This document shows positions 7,787 through 17,335 of a stretch of 64,000 bases of DNA, piece after piece. A program made the translations under genes and the position numbers. The notes under the pieces are model-generated. The model saw only the letters and a program-made list of their open reading frames with translations. It did not search any database and was not told the origin of the DNA. This DNA is from Nocardia sp. NBC_01730 (lineage in GTDB: Bacteria; Actinomycetota; Actinomycetes; Mycobacteriales; Mycobacteriaceae): the NCBI RefSeq assembly GCF_035920445.1, contig NZ_CP109162.1, forward strand, positions 6,510,001 to 6,574,000. The letters are read 5' to 3'. The number at the start of each line of letters is the position of its first letter. The first letter of the stretch is position 1.

Positions 7787-8698
7787 ATGGAAACCGAGCA
7801 GATCTGCGTCGGACGCACCGTCATCGTCACCGGCGCGGGCCGGGGCATCGGCCGCGCCCACGCCCTCGCTTTCGCCGCCGCGGGCGCCCGCGTCGTGGTC
7901 AACGACATCGGGTCGACCCTGGACGGCGCCGCCACCGCGGAGACGCCCGCCGAACAGGTCGTCGCGGAGATCGAGGCGCTCGGCGGCGAAGCCGTGGCCA
8001 ACGGCGACGACGTGGCGGACTGGGAAGGTGCGCGCAGCCTCGTTCGCCAGGCCGTCGACACCTTCGGCGGCCTGGATGTGCTGGTCAACAACGCGGGCTT
8101 CGTCCGCGACCGGATGCTGGTCAACCTGGGCGAGGACGAGTGGGACGCGGTGATCCGCGTGCACCTCAAGGGCCACTTCGTCACCATGCGGCACGCGATC
8201 GAGTACTGGCGTGCGGAGTCCAAGGCCGGTCGTCCGGTCGACGGCCGCATCATCAACACCAGCTCCGGTGCCGGACTGCAGGGCAGCGTCGGCCAGGGCA
8301 ATTACGGCGCGGCCAAGGCGGGGATCGCAGGTCTGACGCTTACCGCCGCCGCCGAGTTCGCCCGCTACGGCGTCACGGTGAACGCGATAGCCCCGGCCGC
8401 CCGCACCAGGATGACCGAAACGGTGTTCGCGGAGACGATGGCCAAGCCCGAGGACGGCTTCGACGCCATGGCGCCGGCGAACGTCTCCCCGCTGGTTGTG
8501 TGGCTGGGCAGCACGCGTTCCGCGGCTGTGACCGGGCGGATGTTCGAGGTCGAAGGCGGCAAGGTGGCGTTGGCTGACGGCTGGCGGCACGGGGTCGCTG
8601 TGGACCGCGGCGCCCGCTGGAATCCGGCCGAACTCGGACCCGTGGTGGCCGACCTGATCGCCGAGGCGACTCCGCCGGAACCCGTCTACGGGTCCTGA
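7787..8698 (+). CDS. Short-chain dehydrogenase/MFE-2-type 3-hydroxyacyl-CoA dehydrogenase (Rv3548c-like)
   Basis: A 303-residue SDR (Rv3548c is 304). VTGAGRGIGRAHA (about 14-26) is the cofactor motif, and NNAGFVRDRM and YGAAKAG are the active-site motifs shared with the multifunctional-enzyme-2/Hsd4A type of hydroxyacyl-CoA dehydrogenase. The ATG at 7787 is preceded by AAAGGA. The frame is open upstream to 7562, so a longer product with a repeat leader is possible. Likely transcribed with SDR 1 from the KstR2-like promoter. Confidence 0.82.
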   Translation: METEQICVGRTVIVTGAGRGIGRAHALAFAAAGARVVVNDIGSTLDGAATAETPAEQVVAEIEALGGEAVANGDDVADWEGARSLVRQAVDTFGGLDVLVNNAGFVRDRMLVNLGEDEWDAVIRVHLKGHFVTMRHAIEYWRAESKAGRPVDGRIINTSSGAGLQGSVGQGNYGAAKAGIAGLTLTAAAEFARYGVTVNAIAPAARTRMTETVFAETMAKPEDGFDAMAPANVSPLVVWLGSTRSAAVTGRMFEVEGGKVALADGWRHGVAVDRGARWNPAELGPVVADLIAEATPPEPVYGS

Positions 8699-8985
8699 CC
8701 GGGTTTCGCCTTCTGGGACGCGGTGCGGGGTTGACGGTCTATCATGGGCACCCATCCGTTGAAGAGTCCCGTGTGAGAGTCGCGACCGGGCACAGATCTG
8801 CGCTTCATTGATGAGGGAAGGCTCGGCGCATGACCGTAGGTCGCACGCTCTATGTAGCAGCAATAGCTCGGGCTGTCCTGCACGCCATGTGGGGACGGAG
8901 GGTGACGTCGAAGCGTCTACCCCGCACGGCCGATTGGTCGGTAGGACGGGGACTGCCGTTTCGTAAGGAACGGCAGCCTGAAGTA

Positions 8986-9390
8986 TCAGTGGTCATAAAA
9001 ACACTCACATCGCAGGTAACGGTAGTGCTGGGTTCTGGTTCGGCTGGTCTCGGTGTCGCGCTCGGCGCCGGCTCCGATGCCGCCGGTTCGGACGCCGTTG
9101 GGGATCGGGTCGGAGGTGGGGATCGGGTCGGAGGTGTTGGAGATCGGGTCCGCGGTGGTCGGCGCCGGTTGGACCGCGGTAGTTTCGGCCGGTGTCGGTT
9201 TCGCGGCCGTCGGTTCGGCCGCAACTGGTTCGGCCGCAATTGGTTTCACCGCAACAGGTTCGGCCGCGGTCGGTTCGGTCAACCATGGTTCCGCGAGTCC
9301 AGCACTGCTGCTTTTGATTTCGCCCCCGCAGGCATCCGTGTGGCTTCCGCACACGCTTCCTCCGGCGATCATGTCGCGGACGTCAGACAC
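8986..9390 (-). CDS. Hypothetical Ala/Pro-rich protein (doubtful)
   Basis: A 134-codon frame starting GTG with an N-terminal segment SVCGSHTDACGGEI and a long run of AEP/AKP repeats. Just upstream in the same frame, before any usable start, stands ICEICGAA, so together with CGSH...C it resembles a small zinc-binding motif cut off from a start codon. It may be the remains of a longer gene or chance coding in low-complexity DNA. No function can be given. Confidence 0.2.
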   Translation of the reverse strand: MSDVRDMIAGGSVCGSHTDACGGEIKSSSAGLAEPWLTEPTAAEPVAVKPIAAEPVAAEPTAAKPTPAETTAVQPAPTTADPISNTSDPIPTSDPIPNGVRTGGIGAGAERDTETSRTRTQHYRYLRCECFYDH

Positions 9391-9731
9391 GGCGGCACCG
9401 CAGATTTCGCAGATTCTCGCACTCGTGCCGGTGCTTTCGCGGGTGCAGGCGCCCGCATCGACACCGATACCACCGCCCGCTGCCGCGCCTTCGCCGCCCG
9501 CCGAGTCGAATCACGATGTGCGCCCGAGCAATTCCGACGACTGTCTGCCCGCCCCCGAACCGCCTTCGGTGAATCGGCGGCCCGATGGCGCTCGGCCTCG
9601 CGGGCGCCGGGTCCGGCGCCGTCGGCTTCCGGAGCGCGTCGGCCACGCGGGCCGGGATCGATGCGGCTCGTGTCCAGTTCTTCCCGAGGAGGTGAGAGGT
9701 AGGTGATGAGCGTAACCGAGACGCGGAGTAG

Positions 9732-9884
9732 CTCGCGGTCCTACCGCCGGGCCGCGGTCGGCGGTCGACGTGTGTCGCGTACGACGGAACCGGAACCTCC
9801 ACGCAGCTCGAGGTTTTCGACCAGGTGGTGCCAATCGTAAACGTGTTCTATCTCCAGTCCGGCGGAGGTGTCGTGCCCGCGTAG
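9732..9884 (+). pseudogene. C-terminal remnant of an unidentified protein
   Basis: This frame opens right after a TAG and has no start codon, yet its last 34 codons read like real protein: YDGTGTSTQLEVF, then DQVVPIVNVFYLQSGGG, then stop. An upstream frame beginning MSVTETRSSSR at 9707 would join it with a single frameshift near 9780. It is interpreted as a decayed gene; the family was not recognised. Confidence 0.35.
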
Positions 9885-10310
9885 CCGGCGTCACTGCTTG
9901 TCTCGGTGGCAGAGCGCGCGGACCAGTTGGCGCGGCGGGCGCGCAATCCACAGGCGTGTTGTGGTCGACGCACGGTGGATTGCTCCACCGGGGACATTAG
10001 TCTGCCCGGTGGGGTCCAGGCGATCGTCGGGCTCTACGAATCGACATCGTCCGGGCGCGCTCGGAATTGATCAATCCGGTAGGAAAGTGATCGGCTCGGT
10101 GCAATACTGATCAACCGGTCTTATATTCGAACCGGCCGGTGTGGGAGTGAATCCGGTTCGGCGCGAACGCCGTACTCTGTGCTGTGCTGAAAGTCGTTAT
10201 GCAGGCGCGCGATCCATACCACATGACATAGCCGCCCGCGGCCGTGCCCCTATTTTCTCGGGCACGACCGCGCGCCGGTTATGTGCAGCACCGTCTTACG
10301 GGCGCATAAC

Positions 10311-10347
10311 GCAGCACAGTGCGACCCACTGGGTCGCACTGTGCTGC
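10311..10347 (-). terminator. Perfect 17-bp-stem hairpin after the EspR-like gene
   Basis: GCAGCACAGTGCGACCC, three-base loop, then the exact complement. It lies 13 bp past the stop of the EspR-like gene, where a terminator is expected. There is no strong T-tract, as is common in actinobacteria. Confidence 0.7.
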
Positions 10348-10360
10348 CGTGCAGGAGAAC

Positions 10361-10777
10361 CTATTCGGTGCCATCCGGAGGAATTTCGGGCAAGCCTTCG
10401 CTTGCCCGCAATTTCTCCGCCATGGACGTGAGTAGGTTCTGAGATTCTTCGGACAGGTCGAACGCTCTACTCGACAGCCGTCGCAGTCCGTAGCCCTGCA
10501 GCTGGGACAGCAGTTCCAGATCATGGTCGATCTTGGCGGCATAGATGTCGTTGAAGAAGTAGTCCGGCTTGACCTTGAAGAACTTCGCCAGGGCGGCCAC
10601 CGTCTCATCGGACGGGTTCGTCCGCTGTCCCGACCGCAACTGCGACAGGTACGGTTTCGAGATCGGATGTCCGGAGGCCGTCAGCGCAGCCGCAACCTCC
10701 GCGTTGGTGTGCGGCTTACGCCCCGGGGGATGCACGGTTTCGAACAGCTTGTTCAGCCGCGCCGCGAAATCAGCCAT
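10361..10777 (-). CDS. EspR-like XRE-family DNA-binding protein
   Basis: A 138-residue protein of the size and layout of M. tuberculosis EspR (132 aa). It starts FAARLNKLFETVHPPGRKP, has a helix-turn-helix of the form SKPYLSQLRSGQRTNPS (about 40-56), a linker ALAKFFKVKPDYFFND and a C-terminal dimerisation helix. EspR is a nucleoid-associated regulator that in M. tuberculosis controls espACD and cell-wall genes. No ESX genes are in this window. It is a single gene with its own terminator. Confidence 0.75.
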   Translation of the reverse strand: MADFAARLNKLFETVHPPGRKPHTNAEVAAALTASGHPISKPYLSQLRSGQRTNPSDETVAALAKFFKVKPDYFFNDIYAAKIDHDLELLSQLQGYGLRRLSSRAFDLSEESQNLLTSMAEKLRASEGLPEIPPDGTE

Positions 10778-11138
10778 TGTGAGCCGCCCAATTCCCTTCG
10801 CTGTACTAACACTCGTTATCTCGGATACGTATCATTGATATTAGCGGCTCAGTAACTGAAAACCTACGCCTGATTCGGGATTTCCTTGAAGCTTCTAGGT
10901 GCTGGTGCGGCGAAGACACTGGGACGGTTGCGTTTGCGGGTCACGCCAAGGGCTCTCGAGAAGTCAAGGTGCGGACCGGTTCTGGCCCGTCGTTGCGGTC
11001 TTGCTCGAAGGACTCCTGGTAGCGATAAGATAGCTGACGTCTCATCTAGTTCGTGGTATGTGAGTTTGTGTGGCGTACGACACGTTTCCAGCTCCTGGGG
11101 ATGAACGTTCAACAAATGGCCCGTAATGGTTGAAGTTC

Positions 11139-12345
<1,207 letters not shown>

Positions 12346-12411
12346 GGCCCTTGTCGTGGGCGGATCTGTCCGGTTTCTTTCCTCATACTCGCGCCTGTGC
12401 TTCAATGATTA

Positions 12412-12425
12412 TAGAACGTGTTACA
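12412..12425. promoter_or_regulatory. KstR operator for cyp125
   Basis: TAGAACGTGTTACA matches the KstR consensus at all fixed positions. The overlapping TACAGT at 12422-12427 fits a -10 element. The box ends 21 bp before the GTG, leaving room for the AAGGAG ribosome site. Confidence 0.85.
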
Positions 12426-12446
12426 GTTTGTCGAAGGAGCCATCTG

Positions 12447-13706
12447 GTGGTAGATACTCGGAATGCCCGGCCGGATCTGCCGGACGGGTTCGACGTTACG
12501 GATCCGGCCATCTACGCTGAGCGTGTTCCGGTCGAGGAGTACGCCGAACTGCGCAGGACGGCCCCGATCTGGTGGAATCCGAAGTCGCCCGACGTCAGCG
12601 GCTTCCACGACGACGGCTTCTGGGTGGTCAGCAAGCACGCCGATGTCAAAGAGGTGTCACGGCGCAGCGACGTATTCTCCAGCTACGAGAACACCGCCAT
12701 ACCGCGGTTCAACGACGACATCACCCGCGACCAGATCGAGATGCAGCGGATCATCCTGCTGAATATGGACGCGCCCGAGCACACCAAGCTGCGCAAGATC
12801 ATCTCGCGCGGGTTCACGCCGCGGGCGATCAATGGTCTGCGGGCGGAGCTGTCGGCCCGCGCCGAGTCGATCGTGAAGGCGGCGGCCGAGTCGGGCTCTG
12901 GGGACTTCGTCACCCAGGTCGCGTGCGAACTGCCGCTGCAGGCGATCGCCGAGCTGATCGGCGTTCCCCAGGAAGACCGGATGAAGGTCTTCGGCTGGTC
13001 GAACGACATGACCGGCTACGACGACCCGGACAACGACGCGGACCCGGTCGCGGCCTCCGTCGAGATCCTGGGTTACGCGTACCAGATGGCGGCCTCCCGC
13101 AAGCAGTGCCCGGCCGACGACATCGTGACCACGCTGGTCGAGGCGGACATCGATGGCGACAAACTCAGCGAGGAGGAATTCGGGTTCTTCGTGATGATGC
13201 TCGCGGTCGCGGGCAACGAGACGACCCGCAACGCCATCTCGCACGGCATGATGGCGTTCCTGGACAACCCGGACCAGTGGGAGCTGTTCAAGAAGGAACG
13301 GCCTGCGACGGCCGCCGACGAGATCATCCGCTGGGCCACCCCGGTCACCTCCTTCCAGCGGACCGCGCTGGAGGACACCGAACTCGGCGGCGTGCAGATC
13401 AAGAAGGGGCAGCGTGTGGTCATGCTGTACCGCTCGGCCAACTTCGACGAGGATGTCTTCGAGCACCCGGAGAAGTTCGACATCATGCGCAAGGACAACC
13501 CGCACCTGTCCTTCGGCGGCACCGGCGCGCACTTCTGTATCGGGGCGAACCTGGCCCGGCTGGAGATCGACCTGATCTTCAACGCGATCGCCGATCACCT
13601 GCCCGACATCAGCAAGCTCGGTGACGCGCGGCGCCTTCGCTCGGGCTGGCTCAACGGGATCAAGGAGTTCCCGGTCGACTACAAGACCTGCCCGGTCGCA
13701 CACTGA
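12447..13706 (+). CDS. cyp125: CYP125: steroid C26/C27 monooxygenase
   Basis: A 419-residue cytochrome P450 (M. tuberculosis CYP125A1 is 433). The I-helix AVAGNETTRN carries the oxygen-activating Glu-Thr pair, DEIIRW is the ExxR motif, and FGGTGAHFCIG holds the haem-ligand cysteine (Cys364). It oxidises the terminal methyl of the sterol side chain to the acid, the entry step to side-chain degradation. Electrons probably come through FdxD (30.8 kb). GTG at 12447 was chosen for AAGGAG seven bases upstream and the conserved start RPDLPDGFDVTDP; the frame is open further upstream but lacks family similarity. Confidence 0.93.
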   Translation: MVDTRNARPDLPDGFDVTDPAIYAERVPVEEYAELRRTAPIWWNPKSPDVSGFHDDGFWVVSKHADVKEVSRRSDVFSSYENTAIPRFNDDITRDQIEMQRIILLNMDAPEHTKLRKIISRGFTPRAINGLRAELSARAESIVKAAAESGSGDFVTQVACELPLQAIAELIGVPQEDRMKVFGWSNDMTGYDDPDNDADPVAASVEILGYAYQMAASRKQCPADDIVTTLVEADIDGDKLSEEEFGFFVMMLAVAGNETTRNAISHGMMAFLDNPDQWELFKKERPATAADEIIRWATPVTSFQRTALEDTELGGVQIKKGQRVVMLYRSANFDEDVFEHPEKFDIMRKDNPHLSFGGTGAHFCIGANLARLEIDLIFNAIADHLPDISKLGDARRLRSGWLNGIKEFPVDYKTCPVAH

Positions 13707-13710
13707 CATG

Positions 13711-13749
13711 AGAAGGGCCGCACGCCGATTATCGGTGTGCGGCCCTTCT
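13711..13749. terminator. Bidirectional terminator between cyp125 and the SnoaL gene
   Basis: AGAAGGGCCGCAC...GTGCGGCCCTTCT with T-rich flank TTGTTTG. Almost perfect stem between two convergent genes, a few bases past the cyp125 stop. Confidence 0.85.
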
Positions 13750-13775
13750 TGTTTGTATGCCGTGGCCGGGAGCGG

Positions 13776-14192
13776 TCAGTCCGTCGGTCGTGCGGTCTTC
13801 ATGGCTCGGTCGACCTCCCAGAACGCCCGCAGAGCGGCGATCTTGCCGTCGTCGTCCACTCGGTAGGTGAACACGCCGTCGGCGTCGATCCGATGACCGC
13901 CGATCGTGCTCCGGATGGTGCCGGTGAAGGCGACCTCCTTGCCGCAGGCGAACGAGTCGCCGAACAAGAACTCGATCAGATCGGTCTTGGCGATCGCCTT
14001 GTCCCAGAACGCGGCGATCGCCTCCGTGCCGCGATGGCCCTTACCCTCCGGATCGAAACCCGAAGGGCCGATGGGATCTTCCACGATGCAGTCCTCGGCG
14101 AACAGCGCGACCCACGCCTGTTTGTCCCGCGCTCGCACGGCAGCCTGGGACGCCAGGCCTGCGGCCCTGGCCGGATGCTCGGTTGTGGTCAT
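13776..14192 (-). CDS. SnoaL/ketosteroid-isomerase-fold protein
   Basis: A 138-residue NTF2-like fold protein. ALFAEDCIVEDPIGP is the usual SnoaL pocket strand, followed by GHRGTEAIAAFWD. Such proteins in steroid clusters are often taken for delta5-isomerases or lyases; the reaction here is not shown by sequence. Last gene of the minus-strand unit OB-fold-ltp4-ltp3-LLM-SnoaL, 40 bp after the LLM gene, so a role in side-chain processing is inferred. Confidence 0.72.
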   Translation of the reverse strand: MTTTEHPARAAGLASQAAVRARDKQAWVALFAEDCIVEDPIGPSGFDPEGKGHRGTEAIAAFWDKAIAKTDLIEFLFGDSFACGKEVAFTGTIRSTIGGHRIDADGVFTYRVDDDGKIAALRAFWEVDRAMKTARPTD

Positions 14193-14232
14193 ACGCACTC
14201 CCTTGACCAGCGGGTCTGCCGCGCGGTGGTCT

Positions 14233-15126
14233 TCACCGTGCGGCCACGATGGGTTTCGCCACGTTCTGTTCCGCGAACTTGCGCAGCGAGTCCTGTTTGG
14301 CGGCGAGATCGCCGTCGAAGCCGATGCCCTCGGCCAGCCAGGGCACCACGATTGCGTCGGTGACCCCCGCGTCGGCGAGGTCTTGGTATCCGGATCGCCC
14401 GAACCGGTCGATGCACACCGCCTGGATCTCGAATGGCTCGTCGGACCTGCCGAACTCGTCACGCAATGCGTCCAGCTTGCCGATGGTGCGGCACAGCTCG
14501 TCGTAGGTCATCATCGCCGAGGTCCAGCCGTCGCCCACCCGTGCGGCGCGGCGCAGCGCCGCCTCGGTGTGCCCGCCGATGTAGAACGGCACCGGCTGGG
14601 TCGGCGCCGGGCTGATCTGCAGCGGGTCGAAGTCGAAGAACTCGCCGTGGTACTCGACCATCCCGCCCGCCAGCACCAGCTTGATGACGTCGATCATCTC
14701 GTCCACTCGCGCACCACGTCGTGCGAACGGCACGCCGCACCACTCGAATTCCTCCGGCGCCCAGCCGATCCCGACCCCGAAACCGAACCGATTGCCCGAC
14801 AGGTTGGCCACTGAGCCGACCTGGCGGGCCAACAGCAGCGGGTTGCGCGAACCCAGCTTCAGCACGTTTGTGTAAAAGCGGATGCGGCTGGTCACGGCCG
14901 CCATCGCGGTCGCACCGATGAGCGGGTCGACCCACGGCGTGTCCGGCCCCCAGAATCTGCTGCCGTCGGCGGTGTAGGGGTACTTCGCCGACGCCGACTT
15001 CATGTAGAACAGCGAGTCCGGCAGCGCGATCGATGAAAATCCGCATTCCTCAGCGGTTTTCGCCAAGCCGGGCAGCTGGTCCAGTGGACTCAGCGCGATC
15101 CCGAGACTGAACTTCAGCGTAGTCAC
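14233..15126 (-). CDS. LLM-class F420/flavin-dependent oxidoreductase
   Basis: A 297-residue luciferase-like TIM barrel. LKFSLGIALSP opens the first strand, then the GFGVGIGWAPEEF motif typical of F420-dependent members, YIGGHTEAALRR and RVGDGWTSAMM. The GTG at 15126 overlaps the ltp3 stop (GTGA), so the two are translationally coupled. The substrate is probably a CoA-bound sterol side-chain intermediate or the aldehyde/ketone released by the Ltp aldolases; this is inference from operon position. Confidence 0.78.
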   Translation of the reverse strand: MTTLKFSLGIALSPLDQLPGLAKTAEECGFSSIALPDSLFYMKSASAKYPYTADGSRFWGPDTPWVDPLIGATAMAAVTSRIRFYTNVLKLGSRNPLLLARQVGSVANLSGNRFGFGVGIGWAPEEFEWCGVPFARRGARVDEMIDVIKLVLAGGMVEYHGEFFDFDPLQISPAPTQPVPFYIGGHTEAALRRAARVGDGWTSAMMTYDELCRTIGKLDALRDEFGRSDEPFEIQAVCIDRFGRSGYQDLADAGVTDAIVVPWLAEGIGFDGDLAAKQDSLRKFAEQNVAKPIVAAR

Positions 15127-16289
15127 CGGCGCTCCGATCCGACTACCCACATCGAGAAGTACTGCGACCCACCGCCGTACGCGTGTCCCAGCGCCTTGTG
15201 GGCGCCTTCGACCTGGTAGTCTCCGGCCCGCCCCATGACCTGCTTGGCGGCTTCGGCGAATCGAATGAGGCCGGACGCGCCGATCGGGTTGGAGGAGAGC
15301 ACGCCGCCGGACGGGTTGACCGGCAGGGTGCCCCCGATCTCGGTCTCGCCCTTGTCGGTGAGCTTCCAGCCATCGCCTTGCGGCACGAAGCCGAGATTCT
15401 CCAGCCACATCGGCTCGAACCAAGAGAACGGCACGTAGATCTCCGCCACGTCGATCTCGCTGAGTGGGTCGGTGATTCCGGCCGCCTCCCACAGCGCCGC
15501 GGCCGCGTCCCGGCCGGCCTGGGGATCGACCTGATCGCGCCCGGCGAAGGTGGTCGGCTCGGTGCGCATCGCGGTGCCGTGTATCCAGGCAACCTTCTTG
15601 CCGGTGGCTTCGACGGCTGCGGCCGCGTCTTCGTCGCCGATCACGATCGCGCACGCGCCGTCCGAGGAGGGGCAGGTCTCGTCGAATCGAATCGGGTCCC
15701 ACAGCATCTGCGATGCGAGCACTGAGTCCAGCGTGATGTCGGGCTGCTTCAGATGGGCGAGCGGGTTCTTGGCGCCGTTGCGTCGATCCTTCACCGCGAC
15801 CATGGCGCCGATGTGGCTCGGCGCGTTGGCTCGCCGGATGTAGGAGCGCACGTGTGGAGCGAAGTAGCCGCCCGCGCCCGCGCCGACCGGCATGGTGAAC
15901 GGCACCGGAATCGACAACGCCCACATGGCGTTCGACTCCGACTGCTTCTCCCACGCGATCGCGAGCACCCGCTTGTGCACGCCTGCCTGCACCAGGTTTG
16001 TCGCGACGATGCCGGTGGAGCCGCCGACCGAACCGGCGGTGTGCACACGAAGCAGCGGTTTTCCGGTGGCGCCCAAGGCATCCGCGAGGTACAGCTCGGG
16101 CATCATGACGCCCTCGAACAGGTCGGGCGCCTTGCCGACGACCACCGCGTCGATGTCGGCGATGGTGAGGCCGGCGTCGTCGAGCGCGCGATCGATGGCT
16201 TCCCGGCACATGCCTGCCATCGACACGTCGGTCCGTTTCGTCACGTGATGTGTTTGTCCGGTGCCGAGCACCGCAGCCGGTGTACTCAT
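15123..16289 (-). CDS. ltp3: Ltp3: thiolase-like lipid-transfer protein/steroid aldolase
   Basis: A 388-residue SCP2-thiolase-like protein matching Rv3523. It keeps the thiolase fold (RVHTAGSVGGSTG, CPSSDGACAIVIGD, LPVNPSGGVLSSNPIGASG) but lacks the nucleophilic-cysteine context of true thiolases, as is usual for Ltp retro-aldolases. In Rhodococcus, ltp3 and ltp4 are needed to degrade side chains branched at C-24. Starts ATGA-overlapped with ltp4, ends GTGA-overlapped with the LLM gene. Confidence 0.88.
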   Translation of the reverse strand: MSTPAAVLGTGQTHHVTKRTDVSMAGMCREAIDRALDDAGLTIADIDAVVVGKAPDLFEGVMMPELYLADALGATGKPLLRVHTAGSVGGSTGIVATNLVQAGVHKRVLAIAWEKQSESNAMWALSIPVPFTMPVGAGAGGYFAPHVRSYIRRANAPSHIGAMVAVKDRRNGAKNPLAHLKQPDITLDSVLASQMLWDPIRFDETCPSSDGACAIVIGDEDAAAAVEATGKKVAWIHGTAMRTEPTTFAGRDQVDPQAGRDAAAALWEAAGITDPLSEIDVAEIYVPFSWFEPMWLENLGFVPQGDGWKLTDKGETEIGGTLPVNPSGGVLSSNPIGASGLIRFAEAAKQVMGRAGDYQVEGAHKALGHAYGGGSQYFSMWVVGSERR

Positions 16290-17323
16290 CGGGTCTCCGA
16301 TTCCAGGACGGTCACAAGGTTCTGCTGCAGCGCGGGGCCGCTGGTGGCATGGGCGAGAGCGCGATTCGCCGAGCCCGCGATGATCGCTTCGGCCGCGAAG
16401 CCGATGCGCTCCAAGCCCGCGGCGAACATGGGGTTGGCAGCGAGCGCGCCACCGGACGGATTCACCGTGGTGCCGTTCGTCAGGCCGATCGCCTCGGTGA
16501 GGATCAGCTGCTGGTGGCTGAACGGCGCGTGCAGTTCCGCGACGTCGAAGCCGCTGGTATCGCCGCCGGTAACCGCCTGGGCCGCAGCCGAAGTCGAGGA
16601 GGAGACGGTAAGGTCGCGCGCGCCGAGCACCGGGGTATCCACCCGGTGCGCCATGCTGGTGATCCAGGCGGGACGCTCGCAGAGTTCGCGGGCGCGGTCG
16701 CCCACCGCGAGCACGATGGCGGCCGCACCGTCGGTGATCGGCGCGACGTCGTGTGCGCGCAGTGGGTCGGCGACATACGGCGCGTCGAGCAGGCTCGCCA
16801 CGTCACCGGATTCCCCCGCGGCCACGGCGGCCATGTCACGCTCGGTCCAGCGCCCCGCGTCGATTCCCGCGCGGGCCTGCAACCCGGCGATGGACAGCGC
16901 GTCCGGCCACAGCGGCGCGACCAGGTACGGGTCCAGCTGCATGGTCAGGATCTGGCGCAGCGTGCCCGCCGAGGACTTGCCGAAGCCGTACACCAGTGCG
17001 GTCTTCGCCTGTCCGGAACGCAGTTTCACCCACGCCTCATACAGCGCCCACGCGGCGTCCATCTCCACGTGCGACTCGTTGATCGGTGGCACCGCGCCGA
17101 TCGCGTCGACCGCCGAAATGAACGAAAAGGCCCTTCCGGCGAGATAATCGGAGGACCCCGAGCACCAGAAGTCGATATCGGACTTGGTGATGCCGAGCCG
17201 GTCGTAGAGCTGCTGGAAGCAGGGCACCAGCATCTCGACACCGTTGGTGGTGCCGAAGGTCTCCGGCACATGCGGCGCGTGGGCGAAACCCACGACCGCG
17301 ATATCGGTGGCGTTGTCAGTCAA
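16286..17323 (-). CDS. ltp4: Ltp4: thiolase-like lipid-transfer protein/steroid aldolase subunit
   Basis: A 345-residue thiolase-fold protein matching Rv3522. AVVGFAHAPHVPETFG opens the fold, ITDGAAAIVLAV and NPSGGALAANPMFAAG are the thiolase-like loops; the catalytic cysteine is again absent. It probably works with Ltp3 and the OB-fold protein 12 bp upstream, as Ltp2 works with ChsH2. Its stop overlaps the ltp3 start (ATGA). Confidence 0.87.
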   Translation of the reverse strand: MTDNATDIAVVGFAHAPHVPETFGTTNGVEMLVPCFQQLYDRLGITKSDIDFWCSGSSDYLAGRAFSFISAVDAIGAVPPINESHVEMDAAWALYEAWVKLRSGQAKTALVYGFGKSSAGTLRQILTMQLDPYLVAPLWPDALSIAGLQARAGIDAGRWTERDMAAVAAGESGDVASLLDAPYVADPLRAHDVAPITDGAAAIVLAVGDRARELCERPAWITSMAHRVDTPVLGARDLTVSSSTSAAAQAVTGGDTSGFDVAELHAPFSHQQLILTEAIGLTNGTTVNPSGGALAANPMFAAGLERIGFAAEAIIAGSANRALAHATSGPALQQNLVTVLESETR

Positions 17324-17335
17324 CGTGCGCCTCTC

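Larger units (their letters stand above)
8699..10310. other. Low-coding, low-complexity region
   Basis: About 1.6 kb without a convincing intact gene. 9090-9300 is a GGTTCGGCCGC-type low-complexity run that reads Ala/Gly/Val-rich on one strand and AEP/AKP-rich on the other. Several long frames exist but none carries a recognisable domain or good start. A protein-like remnant lies at 9732-9884. 9885-10310 shows only short palindromes (for example ACCGGCCGGT near 10130). Confidence 0.4.

Noticed and set aside
8830..9702. 290-codon plus-strand frame
   Set aside because: Composition is low-complexity Arg/Gly/Ser with no domain, and it overlaps other equally long frames; no real coding sign.
9053..9706. 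217-codon Ala/Pro-rich frame on the plus strand
   Set aside because: Repeats such as VGSAATGSAAIG come from the GGTTCGGCCGC DNA run; no start context and no recognisable fold.
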